Of a DNA stretch of 64,000 nucleotides, positions 27,191 through 36,639 are shown piece after piece. How positions within the stretch are numbered: the first letter of the stretch is position 1; each line of letters begins with the position of its first letter. Below the pieces are notes generated by a model. It was not told the DNA's origin. It did no database searches and saw nothing but the letters and a program-made list of their open reading frames with translations. A program made the translations under genes and the position numbers. Source of the DNA: Streptomyces aureus (GTDB lineage Bacteria > Actinomycetota > Actinomycetes > Streptomycetales > Streptomycetaceae); NCBI RefSeq assembly GCF_000725495.1, contig NZ_JNZD01000046.1:1-64000 (forward strand), given 5' to 3'.

Positions 27191-27988
27191 TCACATGCGC
27201 GAGACGTTCCGCTCGTACACCAGGCGCAGCCCGATCAGCGTCAGCCACGGCTCGTGCTCGTCGATCACCGAGGACTCGCCGAGCACCATGGGCGCGAGGC
27301 CGCCGGTGGCGATGACGGTGACGTCCTCGGGGTCGTCGGCGAGCTCGCGCGCCATCCGGTTCACGACGCCGTCGACCTGGCCCGCGAAGCCGTAGATGAT
27401 GCCCGACTGCATCGCCTCGACGGTGTTCTTGCCGATCACCGCGCGCGGCCGGGCCACCTCGATCTTGCGCAGCTGGGCGCCCTTGACGCCGAGCGCGTCG
27501 ACGGAGATCTCGATGCCGGGGGCGATGACACCGCCCACGTACTCGCCGCGCACGCTGACCGCGTCGAAGGTGGTCGCGGTGCCGAAGTCGACGACGATCG
27601 CCGGTCCGCCGTAGAGCTCGACGGCGGCGACGGCGTTGATGATCCGGTCGGCGCCGACCTCCTTGGGGTTGTCGGTGAGGATCGGCACGCCGGTCTTGAC
27701 GCCGGGCTCGACGAGGACGGCGGGGACGTCTCCGTAGTAGCGCCGGGTCACCTCGCGCAGCTCGTGGAGCACCGACGGCACGGTGGCGCAGATCGCTATG
27801 CCGTCGATGCCGTCGCCGAGTTCCTCACCGAGCAGCGGGTGCATGCCCATGAGGCCCTGGAGCAGCACGGCGAGTTCGTCGGCGGTGCGGCGCGAGTCGG
27901 TGGAGATGCGCCAGTGCTCGACGATCTCCTCGCCGTCGAAGAGACCGAGGACCGTGTGGGTGTTGCCCACGTCGATGGTCAGCAGCAT
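27191..27988 (-). CDS. coaX: Type III pantothenate kinase CoaX
   Basis: 265 residues, ASKHA fold. The phosphate loop is DVGNTHT at about 6-12, GADR lies near 110, and the catalytic DFGTATTFD lies near 132-140. The family phosphorylates pantothenate, the first committed step to coenzyme A, is not feedback-inhibited by CoA and needs a monovalent cation. The ATG at 27988 lies 8 nt after the nadC stop, with a GGAG site inside the end of nadC. It is the last gene of the operon, so pantothenate synthesis (panC) and its activation are encoded together. Confidence 0.96.
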   Translation of the reverse strand: MLLTIDVGNTHTVLGLFDGEEIVEHWRISTDSRRTADELAVLLQGLMGMHPLLGEELGDGIDGIAICATVPSVLHELREVTRRYYGDVPAVLVEPGVKTGVPILTDNPKEVGADRIINAVAAVELYGGPAIVVDFGTATTFDAVSVRGEYVGGVIAPGIEISVDALGVKGAQLRKIEVARPRAVIGKNTVEAMQSGIIYGFAGQVDGVVNRMARELADDPEDVTVIATGGLAPMVLGESSVIDEHEPWLTLIGLRLVYERNVSRM

Positions 27989-27996
27989 GGCCGGGG

Positions 27997-28974
27997 TTAC
28001 TCCGCCGCTCGCAGGTCGAGGCCGATGTCGAGGATCGGGGAGGAGTGCGTGAGCGCGCCCACCGCCAGGAAGTCGACGCCCGTCTTCGCGTAGGCCTCGG
28101 CGTTTTCGAGGGTGAGGCGGCCGGACGCCTCGAGCAGGGCGCGGCCGGCGACGAGGGCGACCGCCTCCTCGCACTCGACGGGCGTGAAGTTGTCCAGCAG
28201 GATCAGGTCGGCGCCCGCGTCCACGACGTCCCGCAGCTGGTGCAGGGTGTCGACCTCGACCTCGACCGGGACCTCCGGGAACATCTCCCGTACGGCCTTG
28301 AAGGCCTCGGCCACGCCGCCGGCGGCGACCACGTGGTTGTCCTTGACCAGCGCGGCGTCCGAAAGTGACATGCGGTGGTTGACACCGCCGCCGCAGCGCA
28401 CCGCGAACTTCTCCAGGGAACGCAGGCCCGGCGTGGTCTTGCGGGTGTCGCGCACCCGCGTCTCGGTGCCCTCCAGGGCGTCCGCCCACGCGCGCGTGGC
28501 GGTCGCGATGCCGGACAGGCGGCACAGCAGGTTGAGGGCACTGCGCTCGGCGGTCAGCAGGTCGCGGGTGCGGGTGGTGACGCTCAGCAGCTTCTGGCCG
28601 GCCTCGACCAGGTCGCCGTCCTCGACGTGCCGCTCGACCTCGAACTCGTCGGTGCAGACCACCGACAGGACGGCCTCGGCGACGCGCAGGCCCGCGACGA
28701 CGCCCGCGTCCCGGGCGGTGAAGTCCCCGGTGGAGACGGCGTCCTCGGGGATGGTCGCGACCGTCGTCACGTCCACGCCGTGGTCGAGGTCCTCCTGGAT
28801 CGCCACGTTGGCGATGTCCTCGACCTCGAGGGGGTCGAGGCCGGCGTCGGCGAGGAGTTCGGCCAGAGCGGGATCGAGGCCGCACTCCATGTACTCCTCG
28901 TCCGTGTCTGCGCCGCAGCCGCAGCCGTCGCCGCAGCCGCCGCTCTCGGCGAGGGGAAGGTCCTGGGTGCTCAC
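27997..28974 (-). CDS. nadC: Nicotinate-nucleotide pyrophosphorylase (carboxylating), quinolinate phosphoribosyltransferase
   Basis: 325 residues. It converts quinolinate and PRPP to nicotinate mononucleotide with loss of CO2. The catalytic motifs are TRKTTPGLR, KDNH and EVEVDT, and the N-terminal sandwich plus barrel layout is complete. An extra 35-residue N-terminus carries four closely spaced cysteines (GGCGDGCGCG and a later ECG), unusual for the enzyme. The GTG at 28974 is preferred because AGGAG lies 11 nt upstream. A GTG at 28983 overlaps the nadB stop but has only two bases between ribosome site and start. Confidence 0.95.
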   Translation of the reverse strand: MSTQDLPLAESGGCGDGCGCGADTDEEYMECGLDPALAELLADAGLDPLEVEDIANVAIQEDLDHGVDVTTVATIPEDAVSTGDFTARDAGVVAGLRVAEAVLSVVCTDEFEVERHVEDGDLVEAGQKLLSVTTRTRDLLTAERSALNLLCRLSGIATATRAWADALEGTETRVRDTRKTTPGLRSLEKFAVRCGGGVNHRMSLSDAALVKDNHVVAAGGVAEAFKAVREMFPEVPVEVEVDTLHQLRDVVDAGADLILLDNFTPVECEEAVALVAGRALLEASGRLTLENAEAYAKTGVDFLAVGALTHSSPILDIGLDLRAAE

Positions 28975-28979
28975 TTCGG

Positions 28980-30749
28980 TCACTGCTCCTGGGGACGGGA
29001 CGAGGGCGCCGCTTGGGGCTGCCCGGATGTCGGGGGGAAGTCTGCGGTATCGGTGGTGCGCACGGCGAGGGTCCGGTCGGGATTCAGCCGTACGACGATG
29101 TGGCGGCGCCACCGTTCGTCGTCCCGGCCGGCGTGGTCCTCGCGCCAGTGGCAGCCCCGGGTCTCCTCGCGCAGCTGGGCGGCGGCGACCAGGACGCGGG
29201 CCACGCACAGCAGGTTGGTGGCCTCCCAGGTGTCGACGCCGGGCTCGGAGGTCTTGCCGTTCTCGTCGAGGGCGTCCCGGGCGTCGGTGTGCAGCCGCTG
29301 GAGCTGCTCGGCCGCGGTCCGCAGGGAGTCGGCGGAGCGCAGCACACCGGCGCCCGCGGTCATGATCCGCTGGACCGCGAAGCGGGTCTCGGGGGCGAGC
29401 AGCGGGTGCGCGGGCGTCTCGGGGTGCGGGACGGGCCGGGGCACGCGCGCGTGCAGGGCGTCCTCGGCATGGCTCCCGGCGATGTCGGCGGCGATGCGCT
29501 CGGCGTAGACGAGGCCTTCCAGCAGCGAGTTGGAGGCCAGCCGGTTGGCGCCGTGGACGCCCGTGCAGGCGACCTCGCCGCACGCGTACAGGCCGGGGAC
29601 GGTGGTGCGGCCCCGGGCGTCGGTGCGCACGCCGCCGGAGGCGTAGTGGGCGGCCGGGGCGACCGGGACGGGCTCGGTCACCGGGTCGATGCCGTGGGCG
29701 CGGCAGGCGGCGAGGATCGTGGGGAAGCGGTGCTCCCACATGGCGGCGCCGAAGTGCCGGGCGTCGAGGAACATGTGCTCGGCGTCCTGCTCCAGCATGC
29801 GGCGGGTGATGCCCTTGGCGACGATGTCCCGGGGCGCCAGCTCGGCCAGCTCGTGCTGTCCCAGCATGAAGCGCACGCCGTCCGCGTCGACCAGGTGGGC
29901 GCCCTCGCCCCGTACCGCCTCGGAGACCAGCGGCTGCTGGCCCTCCGCGTCGGCGCCGAGGAAGAGCACGGTCGGGTGGAACTGGACGAATTCGAGGTCG
30001 GAGACCTCGGCTCCCGCGCGCAGGGCGAGGGCCACGCCGTCGCCGGTGGAGACGGACGGGTTGGTGGTCGCGGAGAACACCTGGCCCATGCCGCCGGTCG
30101 CGAGGACCACGGCGGGGGCGTGGACGGCCCCCACGCCGTCGTGCTGGCCCTCTCCCATGACGTGCAGGGTCACGCCCGCGGCGCGGCCCTCCGCATCCGT
30201 CAGGAGGTCCAGGACGAGGGCGTTCTCGACGGTGCGCAGACCGCGGGCGCGGACCGCCTCGACCAGGGCCCGGGAGATCTCGGCGCCGGTCGCGTCGCCG
30301 CCCGCGTGGGCGATGCGGCGACGGTGGTGGCCGCCCTCGCGGGTGAGTTCGAGGCCGCCCTCGGAGGACTCGTCGAAGTGGGCGCCGGTCGCGATGAGCC
30401 GGCGCACCGCGTCGGGGCCCTCGGTGACGAGGATGCGCACGGCCTCCTCGTCGCACAGGCCCGCGCCGGCGACGAGGGTGTCGTCCAGGTGCTGCTCGGG
30501 GGTGTCGCCCTCGCCGAGGGCCGCCGCGACGCCGCCCTGGGCCCAGCGGGTGGAACCGTCGTCCAGGCGGGCCTTGGTGACCACGATGGTCCGCAGTCCC
30601 GCGGCCTCGCAGCGCAGGGCCGCGGTGAGCCCGGCGACGCCGGAGCCGACGACCACGACGTCCGCGGTCAGGGCCCAGCCGGGGGCGGGCGCGTGCAGGC
30701 GTATGCCGGTGCCAGTGGCGGTGTCTGAACCTGTGCCATTGCCGGTCAC
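28980..30749 (-). CDS. nadB: L-aspartate oxidase
   Basis: 589 residues. It oxidises L-aspartate to iminoaspartate for quinolinate synthesis. The FAD-binding dinucleotide fold begins [10 protein letters not shown] at about 32. The succinate dehydrogenase/fumarate reductase-like catalytic parts are present ([33 protein letters not shown]). The C-terminal helical domain has an extended Pro/Gln tail. The GTG start overlaps the panC stop (GTGA), so translation is coupled. nadA, the partner quinolinate synthase gene, is not in this window. Confidence 0.96.
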   Translation of the reverse strand: MTGNGTGSDTATGTGIRLHAPAPGWALTADVVVVGSGVAGLTAALRCEAAGLRTIVVTKARLDDGSTRWAQGGVAAALGEGDTPEQHLDDTLVAGAGLCDEEAVRILVTEGPDAVRRLIATGAHFDESSEGGLELTREGGHHRRRIAHAGGDATGAEISRALVEAVRARGLRTVENALVLDLLTDAEGRAAGVTLHVMGEGQHDGVGAVHAPAVVLATGGMGQVFSATTNPSVSTGDGVALALRAGAEVSDLEFVQFHPTVLFLGADAEGQQPLVSEAVRGEGAHLVDADGVRFMLGQHELAELAPRDIVAKGITRRMLEQDAEHMFLDARHFGAAMWEHRFPTILAACRAHGIDPVTEPVPVAPAAHYASGGVRTDARGRTTVPGLYACGEVACTGVHGANRLASNSLLEGLVYAERIAADIAGSHAEDALHARVPRPVPHPETPAHPLLAPETRFAVQRIMTAGAGVLRSADSLRTAAEQLQRLHTDARDALDENGKTSEPGVDTWEATNLLCVARVLVAAAQLREETRGCHWREDHAGRDDERWRRHIVVRLNPDRTLAVRTTDTADFPPTSGQPQAAPSSRPQEQ

Positions 30750-31738
30750 GAGGCGGCTCCGAAGGTGAGGGGAAGGTTGTCGATCAGCCGGGTCGTCCCG
30801 ACCCGGGCGGCGACGGCGAGGACCGCCTCGCCGGTGAAGTCGTCCGGGATCTCGGTGAAGTCGTCCGGGTCGACGAGAGCGAGATAGTCCAGGACGAGCG
30901 GCGGCTTCAGGCGGGCCGCCTCGTCGAGGACGAGCCGGGCCGCGGAGCGGACGCCGCCGGGCCAGCCGGGGACGGCCTTGGCGACTGCGTGCGCGTCGGC
31001 CGCCGCCCGCGACTCGCCTATGGCGCTGAGGGCCTCGGCGCGCTCGCGGGTGGCGGGCACCTCAAGGGCCCGCGCGCGCAGCGCCTCCTGGGCGGCGTGC
31101 CGGTCGCGGCCGGCGAACAGGGCCTGGGAGAGGGCGAGCGCGGTGCGCCGCTCCTCGGCCGAGAGGTAGCGGTTGCGGCTGGAGAGGGCGAGCCCGTCCT
31201 CCTCGCGCACGGTGGGGACGCCGAGGATCTCCACGCCGAAGTTCAGGTCGCGCACCATGCGCTTGATCAGGGCCAGCTGCTGGGCGTCCTTCTGCCCGTA
31301 GAGCGCCACGTCGGGCCGGGTCAGGTGCAGCAGCTTGGCGACGACGGTGAGCATGCCGTCGAAGTGACCGGGCCGCACGGAGCCTTCCAGGCGCTCGCCC
31401 ATCGGTCCCGCGGAGATGCGGACCTGGGGCTCGCCGCCGGGGTAGACCTCGTCGACGGCGGGGGCGAACACGACGTCCGCGCCCGCCTGTTCGGCGATCT
31501 TCAGGTCGGCTTCCAGGGTGCGCGGGTAGCGGTCGAGGTCCTCGCCCTGCCCGAACTGGAGGGGGTTCACGAAGACGGTGACGACCACCTCGCCCGCCTC
31601 TCCCGCGATCTCGCGGGCGGTGCGGACCAGCGTGGCGTGGCCCTCGTGGAGGGCACCCATGGTCATCACGACGGCTCTGCGGCCGGAGCGGGAGCGCGCG
31701 GCGAGTTCGCCGGCGGTACGCAGCAGGCTGGTGGTCAT
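30746..31738 (-). CDS. panC: Pantoate--beta-alanine ligase (pantothenate synthetase)
   Basis: 330 residues. It joins pantoate and beta-alanine with ATP. The ATP-site motif [13 protein letters not shown] is at about 25-37, VFVNPLQFG at about 55, YGQKDAQQ near 147, and the KMSKS-like SSRNRYL near 186. The chain is longer than the common 280 residues because of an insertion near 230-270 ([16 protein letters not shown]). The ATG start overlaps the stop of the DUF2520 gene (ATGA), and the stop overlaps nadB. panB and panD are not present here. Confidence 0.96.
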   Translation of the reverse strand: MTTSLLRTAGELAARSRSGRRAVVMTMGALHEGHATLVRTAREIAGEAGEVVVTVFVNPLQFGQGEDLDRYPRTLEADLKIAEQAGADVVFAPAVDEVYPGGEPQVRISAGPMGERLEGSVRPGHFDGMLTVVAKLLHLTRPDVALYGQKDAQQLALIKRMVRDLNFGVEILGVPTVREEDGLALSSRNRYLSAEERRTALALSQALFAGRDRHAAQEALRARALEVPATRERAEALSAIGESRAAADAHAVAKAVPGWPGGVRSAARLVLDEAARLKPPLVLDYLALVDPDDFTEIPDDFTGEAVLAVAARVGTTRLIDNLPLTFGAAS

Positions 31739-32673
31739 CGGGTGTCTCCCTCGGTCCCCTGGGTCGCGTCCGTCCCGGCGGCGAGTACTCCCAGGAGGTC
31801 CTCGGCGAGTTCCGGCTTGAGCAGTCCGTGGGCGAGCGCGCGGTCGGCGGTGGCCCGGGCCATCGCCAGATAGCCGGCGACCGTCGCGGGGGCGTGTCGG
31901 CGCAGTTCGGCCACGTGCGCGGCGACGGTGCCCGCGTCCCCGCGCGCGACGGGTCCGGTCAGGGCCGCGTCGCCCGACCTGAGGGCGTTGTCCAGGGCGG
32001 CGCCGAGGAGCGGGCCGAGCATGCGGTCGGGGGCCTCGACACCGGCGGTGCGCAGCAGTTCCATCGACTCGGCGACCAGGGTCACCAGGTGGTTGGCGCC
32101 GAGCGCGAGGGCCGCGTGGTAGAGCGGCCTGGACTCCTCGGCGATCCACTCGGGCTCGCCGCCCATCTCGATCACCAGGGCCTCGGCGGCCAGCCGCAGC
32201 TGTTCGGGGGCGGTGACCCCGAAGGAGCATCCGACGAGCCGCTGGACGTCCACGGCGGTGCCGGTGAACGTCATCGCGGGGTGCAGGGCCAGCGGCAGCG
32301 CGCCCGCCCTGAGGGCCGGTTCGAGCACGCGCGCGCCGTACCGTCCGGAGGTGTGCACGAGCAGCTGTCCCGGCCGGACGGCGCCCGTCTCGGCGAGTCC
32401 TTCGACGAGCCCGGGGAGCGCGTCGTCCGGGACGGTCAGCAGGACGAGGTCGGCGCGCTCCAGGACCTCCGCCGGGGACACCAGCGGTACGTCGGGCAGG
32501 AGCTGGGCCGCGCGCCGCCGGGAGGCGTCGGAGACGCCGGAGACGGCCACCGGGCGGTGTCCGGCGAGCTGGAGCGCGGCGGCGAGCGCGGGTCCGACAC
32601 GGCCGGCGCCGACGACGCCGACGGTCAGCCGCGCGGGGCGGTCCTTGGGCTCTGGCTGGGGATGTGTACTCAC
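31735..32673 (-). CDS. Rossmann-like plus DUF2520 protein, possible PanG-type ketopantoate reductase
   Basis: 312 residues. An N-terminal NAD(P)-binding Rossmann fold ([16 protein letters not shown] at about 19-34) has a C-terminal all-helical DUF2520 domain, the same two-domain plan as ketopantoate and pyrroline-carboxylate reductases. It starts the operon and is translationally coupled to panC (ATGA overlap), so a step just before PanC, reduction of ketopantoate, is a reasonable job. A PanG protein of similar plan does this in some bacteria. That role is inference. The GTG at 32673 has GGAAGG about 10 nt upstream. Confidence 0.85.
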   Translation of the reverse strand: MSTHPQPEPKDRPARLTVGVVGAGRVGPALAAALQLAGHRPVAVSGVSDASRRRAAQLLPDVPLVSPAEVLERADLVLLTVPDDALPGLVEGLAETGAVRPGQLLVHTSGRYGARVLEPALRAGALPLALHPAMTFTGTAVDVQRLVGCSFGVTAPEQLRLAAEALVIEMGGEPEWIAEESRPLYHAALALGANHLVTLVAESMELLRTAGVEAPDRMLGPLLGAALDNALRSGDAALTGPVARGDAGTVAAHVAELRRHAPATVAGYLAMARATADRALAHGLLKPELAEDLLGVLAAGTDATQGTEGDTR

Positions 32674-32914
32674 TCGACGGCGGCCTTCCGTTCCAGTCCG
32701 CTCGGGGTACCGGACGATTTCTCGTCATGTTAACGCGATTGGCCAAAGGGCCGTTCGTCATCCACAGGCTGTGGGTTCCCGCGGGCCGCCCGGACCGCCC
32801 GTGCGTCGGCCGTGCGCCGGCCGTGCCTCGGCCCTGCGTCGGCCGTGCGGGGCGGGATCGGCGCAGGTCACGGCGGGCGCGGATTTCGGGGTGACCTGGA
32901 GGGGCGGCTCGGGC

Positions 32915-32920
32915 CATGAT
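32915..32920 (+). promoter_or_regulatory. -10 box (CATGAT) of the threonine-aldolase-like gene
   Basis: CATGAT lies 6 nt before the ATG at 32927. Confidence 0.4.
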
Positions 32921-32926
32921 CCTGGG

Positions 32927-34138
32927 ATGAGCGATACGGCGGCACGGAGCGGGACGGAACCCGCGGAGCGGGACGGACGGGAGACGGCGGAGCTGTCCCC
33001 CAAGGAGCGGTTCGAGCGGCGCGCGGCGGCCTGGAAGGCGGCCGGACGGGTCCTGTGGCGGCCCGGCTACCAGCTGACCCTGCGCGAACGGCTGGACTGG
33101 CTGAGCGAGGGCGCCGGCGCGGTGGCCGACCTCGACGAGCGGGTCGACATGTACGGCGACGGGCTCGTGGAGACCCTGGAGGAGCGGGTCGCCGAGCTGC
33201 TCGGCACGGAGGCGGCGGTCTTCTTCCCCACCGGGACCATGGCCCAGCAGGTCGCGCTGCGCTGCTGGGCGGGCCGGACCGGCGACCCGACCGTGGCCCT
33301 GCACGCCCTCAACCATCCCGAGGTCCATGAACGGCAGGCGTTCAGCCAGGTCAGCGGTCTGCGCCCGGTCCGGCTGACCGGCGAGCCCCGGATGCCGACC
33401 GCCGACGAGGTACGGGACTTCCCCGAGCCGTTCGGGGCACTGCTGCTGGAGCTGCCGCTCCGGGACGCCGGTTTCGTCCTGCCCACCTGGGAGGAGCTCA
33501 CCGAGGTCGTCGAGGCGGCCCGGGAACGCGACGCGGTGGTCCACATCGACGGGGCCCGCCTGTGGGAGTGCACCCCGCACTTCGGCCGCTCCCTGGCGGA
33601 GATCGCCGGCCTCGCGGACAGCGTGTACGTCTCGTTCTACAAGTCCCTGGGCGGTTTCGGCGGGGCCGCCGTCGCCGGGCCGAGAACGCTCGTGGACGAG
33701 GCGAAGACCTGGCGGCACCGCTACGGCGGCATGATCATCCAGCAGTTCCCGACCGTCCTGTCCGCGCTGATCGGCCTGGAGCGGGAGCTGCCCCGGCTGC
33801 CCGAGTACGTCGCCCACGCGCGCGTGGTGGCCGGCGCCCTGCGCGAGGGCTTCGCCGAGGCGGGCGTCCCCTGGGCCCGGGTGTTCCCGGAGGAGCCGCA
33901 CACGCACCAGTTCCAGGTCTGGCTGCCCTACGAGCCCGAGGTGCTCGGGGACGCGGCGCTGCGGCACGTCGAGGAGACGAAGGCCGGTCTGTTCGCCCAG
34001 GGCTGGAACCGGGGCGGCCCGGGGCTGTCGTACACCGAGGTCACGGTGGCCGGGCCGGGGCTGGAGTGGTCGGCGGACGACGTGAGGGCCGCTGTGCGGG
34101 ACTTCGTGGGGGTGCTGCCGGGGCGGACGGGCGCGTAG
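32927..34138 (+). CDS. Threonine aldolase / beta-eliminating lyase family PLP enzyme
   Basis: 403 residues, fold-type I PLP enzyme. An extended N-terminus of about 60 residues precedes the catalytic domain. Cofactor contacts are seen in [10 protein letters not shown], in the HIDGARLWE aspartate/arginine region, and at the Schiff-base lysine K239 in SFYKSLGG. The family cleaves L-threonine or L-allo-threonine to glycine and acetaldehyde, or splits related beta-hydroxy amino acids, and the exact substrate is not clear. It is divergent from the pan/nad operon and stands alone. Confidence 0.88.
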   Translation: MSDTAARSGTEPAERDGRETAELSPKERFERRAAAWKAAGRVLWRPGYQLTLRERLDWLSEGAGAVADLDERVDMYGDGLVETLEERVAELLGTEAAVFFPTGTMAQQVALRCWAGRTGDPTVALHALNHPEVHERQAFSQVSGLRPVRLTGEPRMPTADEVRDFPEPFGALLLELPLRDAGFVLPTWEELTEVVEAARERDAVVHIDGARLWECTPHFGRSLAEIAGLADSVYVSFYKSLGGFGGAAVAGPRTLVDEAKTWRHRYGGMIIQQFPTVLSALIGLERELPRLPEYVAHARVVAGALREGFAEAGVPWARVFPEEPHTHQFQVWLPYEPEVLGDAALRHVEETKAGLFAQGWNRGGPGLSYTEVTVAGPGLEWSADDVRAAVRDFVGVLPGRTGA

Positions 34139-34140
34139 GG

Positions 34141-34228
34141 GCTGTCCGGCGGGGGCTGGGCGGGGGCGCCGCGGGGCCCCCTGTCCGGCGAGGGCTGGGC
34201 ACACCCCGTCCGGCGGGAGCTGGGCGGG
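34141..34228 (+). repeat. Imperfect tandem repeats after the aldolase gene
   Basis: Three copies of a TGTCCGGCGGGGGCTGGGC-like unit begin near 34143, 34182 and 34208, in the gap to the next convergent gene. Confidence 0.5.
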
Positions 34229-34268
34229 GTCGTCGCGGGCCGCGTGGGCTCGGTGGGCGGGTCGCGCC

Positions 34269-34481
34269 TCAGTGGGCGGGCCGTCGGCCGTGCAGCAGGC
34301 GGCTCAGTGCGCCGCGCAGTCGGCCGGTCGCCGGCCGGCCGGCCAGCACGGCCCGGAACCGGCGGTAGTCGCGCAGTGCCCTCGCGGTCTCCCAGTCGTG
34401 GCTGCCTGGAGCCGGAGGGGCGGCCTCCCCGTGCTGCGCGGCCCGGTAGCCGTCCAGGAGGTACTGCTGGGTGATGCTCAT
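34269..34481 (-). CDS. Small hypothetical protein (70 residues)
   Basis: 70 residues with no signal peptide. A tyrosine-rich, aromatic N-terminal helix ([15 protein letters not shown]) and a [16 protein letters not shown] segment precede an Arg-rich C-terminus, so nucleic-acid contact is possible. I do not recognise the family. The ATG at 34481 has a good GAGAGGGG ribosome site 7 nt upstream. It is divergent from the ArsR-type gene, with the 23-bp inverted repeat at 34579-34601 in the shared region, so it may be under the same control. Confidence 0.7.
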   Translation of the reverse strand: MSITQQYLLDGYRAAQHGEAAPPAPGSHDWETARALRDYRRFRAVLAGRPATGRLRGALSRLLHGRRPAH

Positions 34482-34578
34482 GACCGATCCCCTCTCGGGA
34501 CGAGGGCCAGGGTCCGAGGGAGCCCCGCGAGACGCCCCGGTCGTCCCAGGTTGCGCCTGATCACAGCGGCTGTCGCTC

Positions 34579-34601
34579 CGATTGACGGCCGCCGTCAATC
34601 G
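34579..34601. promoter_or_regulatory. 23-bp inverted repeat, probable operator of the ArsR-type regulator
   Basis: Perfect 10-bp arms CGATTGACGG and CCGTCAATCG around CCG. Each arm contains TTGACG on one strand, so a protein here could cover -35 elements in both directions. Confidence 0.65.
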
Positions 34602-34640
34602 GCGGCGGCCGCTGTCCGTGGCGGGGTGCACCATGGGGGC

Positions 34641-35747
34641 ATGAGCGTGCGCATCGACATCGGCGGGCTGCGGCCGGAGCGGATCGCCGTCGTGCCCTCC
34701 CCGCTGGCCGAGCTGGGGATGGCCCTGCACGCGCTGGCGGAGCCCGGGCACCACCCCGGGCTGCAGGGCTGGGCGGCGGGGGTGACCGCCGGGCTCGATC
34801 CCCATCTCGCGGACCGGATGTGCGAGGCGGACTTCCTGTGGCGCACGACGTTCTCGGACCTGTTCCTGCCGTGCGCCGGCATTCCGGGCGGGGCCTCGCT
34901 GCCCGGCGGCACGCTCGCCGAGGACCTCGACCTGCTGGACAAACTCACGGACGAGCAGTTCGTGGACGCGGCCCTGGAGTTCACCTGCGCGCTGGCGTAC
35001 GGCTCCGAGGGGCCGCACGCCCTGTCCGACCCCGAGGTGCGGCGGCGGGCGGTGGACCTGGCCGCCTCGCGCGGGCCGCAGCAGACGCGGTTCACCGAGC
35101 GGCTGCTGGTCGACCCGCCGGGTGTGCGGGCCTGGCTGCGGCAGTTCCTGGAGGACTGCGACGAGGCCTTCTTCGCCGAGACCTGGTCCCGGCTGCGCCA
35201 CCCGCTGGCCGCGGAGGCCCGTCACAAGACGGACCTGCTCCGGCACAAGGGCCTGGCCGAGGCGCTGGCCTCCGTCTCCTCCGCCCTCTCCCTGGACGAG
35301 ACGGCCCGGATCATCACCGTCGACAAGCTGACCGAGGGAAGCACCGTCACGGCCGACGGCGGGCTGCTCCTCGTCCCCACCAGCCTCGGCCGCCCGCACC
35401 TGATGGTGCTCCACCGCTACCGCTGGCAGCCCGTGCTGCACTACCCCGTCAGTTCCCCCGAGCTCTCCGCTCCGCCCTCCGTGGAGCAGCTCACCCTGCG
35501 GATGACCGCGCTGTCCCACCCGGTGCGGATGCGCATCTGCCGTCACCTGGCCCGCAGCGCGTACACCACCGGCGAGCTGGCCCAGGTGCACGGCATGACC
35601 GCGCCGGAGATATCCCGGCACCTGAGCGTGCTGAAGAAGGCGGGCCTGATCACCACGCGCCGCCGCGGCCGGTACGTGCTGCACCAGCTCGACGTGGGCG
35701 TCGTGGCACGGCTGGGCAGCGACTTCCTGGAGGGGTTGCTGCGCTGA
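34641..35747 (+). CDS. ArsR-type helix-turn-helix regulator with large N-terminal domain
   Basis: 368 residues. The first 270 form a conserved helical domain of unknown ligand (DUF5937-like, by memory). The last 85 are an ArsR-family winged helix (LTLRMTALSHPVRMRICRHL, then EISRHLSVLKKAGLITTRRR). The usual metal-binding cysteines of ArsR proteins are absent, so the signal is probably organic or structural. The ATG at 34641 starts the conserved region. A perfect 23-bp inverted repeat upstream is a likely operator for self-control and for the divergent small gene. Confidence 0.88.
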   Translation: MSVRIDIGGLRPERIAVVPSPLAELGMALHALAEPGHHPGLQGWAAGVTAGLDPHLADRMCEADFLWRTTFSDLFLPCAGIPGGASLPGGTLAEDLDLLDKLTDEQFVDAALEFTCALAYGSEGPHALSDPEVRRRAVDLAASRGPQQTRFTERLLVDPPGVRAWLRQFLEDCDEAFFAETWSRLRHPLAAEARHKTDLLRHKGLAEALASVSSALSLDETARIITVDKLTEGSTVTADGGLLLVPTSLGRPHLMVLHRYRWQPVLHYPVSSPELSAPPSVEQLTLRMTALSHPVRMRICRHLARSAYTTGELAQVHGMTAPEISRHLSVLKKAGLITTRRRGRYVLHQLDVGVVARLGSDFLEGLLR

Positions 35748-35777
35748 CACACGTGGTCGGCTCGGGTGGTGGGTGGG

Positions 35778-35868
35778 TCGGGGCCGTGCCGGTGCATCAG
35801 CCCGTCGCCGTCGGACGGAGATGTGGACGTTAGTGGCGACGGGCATCGATGTACCGGCACGGCCCCGA
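35778..35868. repeat. 91-nt two-tier inverted repeat (outer 20-bp arms, inner 9-bp arms)
   Basis: The outer arms 35778-35797 and 35849-35868 match at 19 of 20 positions (TCGGGGCCGTGCCGGTRCAT). Inside them CCCGTCGCC (35801-35809) pairs with GGCGACGGG (35835-35843). It lies between the convergent ArsR and TmrB-like genes. It could be a terminator, but it is longer than terminators elsewhere in the window and looks like a small mobile hairpin element. Confidence 0.7.
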
Positions 35869-35950
35869 GCGGAGCGGCCCCTCGTGTGCGTCGCCGGGTG
35901 CGGGTGCTTCGGGGTGGCGGCCGTGGCTCGCGCGGAAATCCGCGGCCGGC

Positions 35951-36583
35951 TCAATCGAAGCGGATGTGGCGCATGCTCGTGGTCGTCCGTCGTAGGCGGC
36001 CGCGCAGGGCTCCGTCCCGGTTCGGGGCGAGCGTCAGGCCGGCGAGGACGGCGATCCGGTCGGCGGTCCTGGCGACCGTGGTCCGGTCGGTCCACAGGTG
36101 CTCGGCGAACTCCGGTTCCCGCAGCCGCTCCAGACAGTGGTCCAGCTGTCCCACGGCCCAGCTCTCGCGCCGCAACGGGGTGTCCTTGCCGGCGACCCGC
36201 CCCACGAGGTGCCCGAATCCGCGTTCGCGCAGCCTGCGCAGGACCGTCTCGCGCTCCGCCAGCAGCGTGAAGTGCCGTACGTCGTGGCCGAGTTCACGCA
36301 GGCGCCCGACCGTCTCCCCGAAGTAGACGGGGTTCGTGACGGTCATGGGGGCGATGACGACCCCGTCCCGCTGGGCGAGCGCGAGGTCGAGCACCTCGAC
36401 CACTCCCTGCCGCCAGGACACCAAGTCCTGGAAATCGCCTCGGAGTTCGGGTGGGAGCATGCGGTGCAGGCCGAACCCGGCGTGTTCCGGGTCGCAGACG
36501 ACACTGCCGGGCAGCCGGCGCCGGATCTCGTGTGCGGTCTGTGTCTTGCCGCCCCCGAAGGGCCCGTTGATCCACAGGAGCAT
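35951..36583 (-). CDS. TmrB-like ATP-binding tunicamycin-resistance protein
   Basis: 210 residues. Walker A GPFGGGKT is at 7-14 directly after the MLLWIN start, followed by TQTAHEIRRRLP and a DPEHAGFGLHRMLP segment. APMTVTNPVYFGE and RHFTLLAERETVLRRLRER come later. This order of motifs matches Bacillus TmrB, an ATP-binding protein that gives tunicamycin resistance, probably by binding the drug. Tunicamycin-type nucleosides are made by Streptomyces, so self- or cross-protection is plausible. No biosynthetic gene is nearby. Confidence 0.85.
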   Translation of the reverse strand: MLLWINGPFGGGKTQTAHEIRRRLPGSVVCDPEHAGFGLHRMLPPELRGDFQDLVSWRQGVVEVLDLALAQRDGVVIAPMTVTNPVYFGETVGRLRELGHDVRHFTLLAERETVLRRLRERGFGHLVGRVAGKDTPLRRESWAVGQLDHCLERLREPEFAEHLWTDRTTVARTADRIAVLAGLTLAPNRDGALRGRLRRTTTSMRHIRFD

Positions 36584-36639
36584 GCGCAGACCCTAGTGCG
36601 CGCCGGTCACGTCCCGGTCACGCCCGGCCCGCCCTCGTA

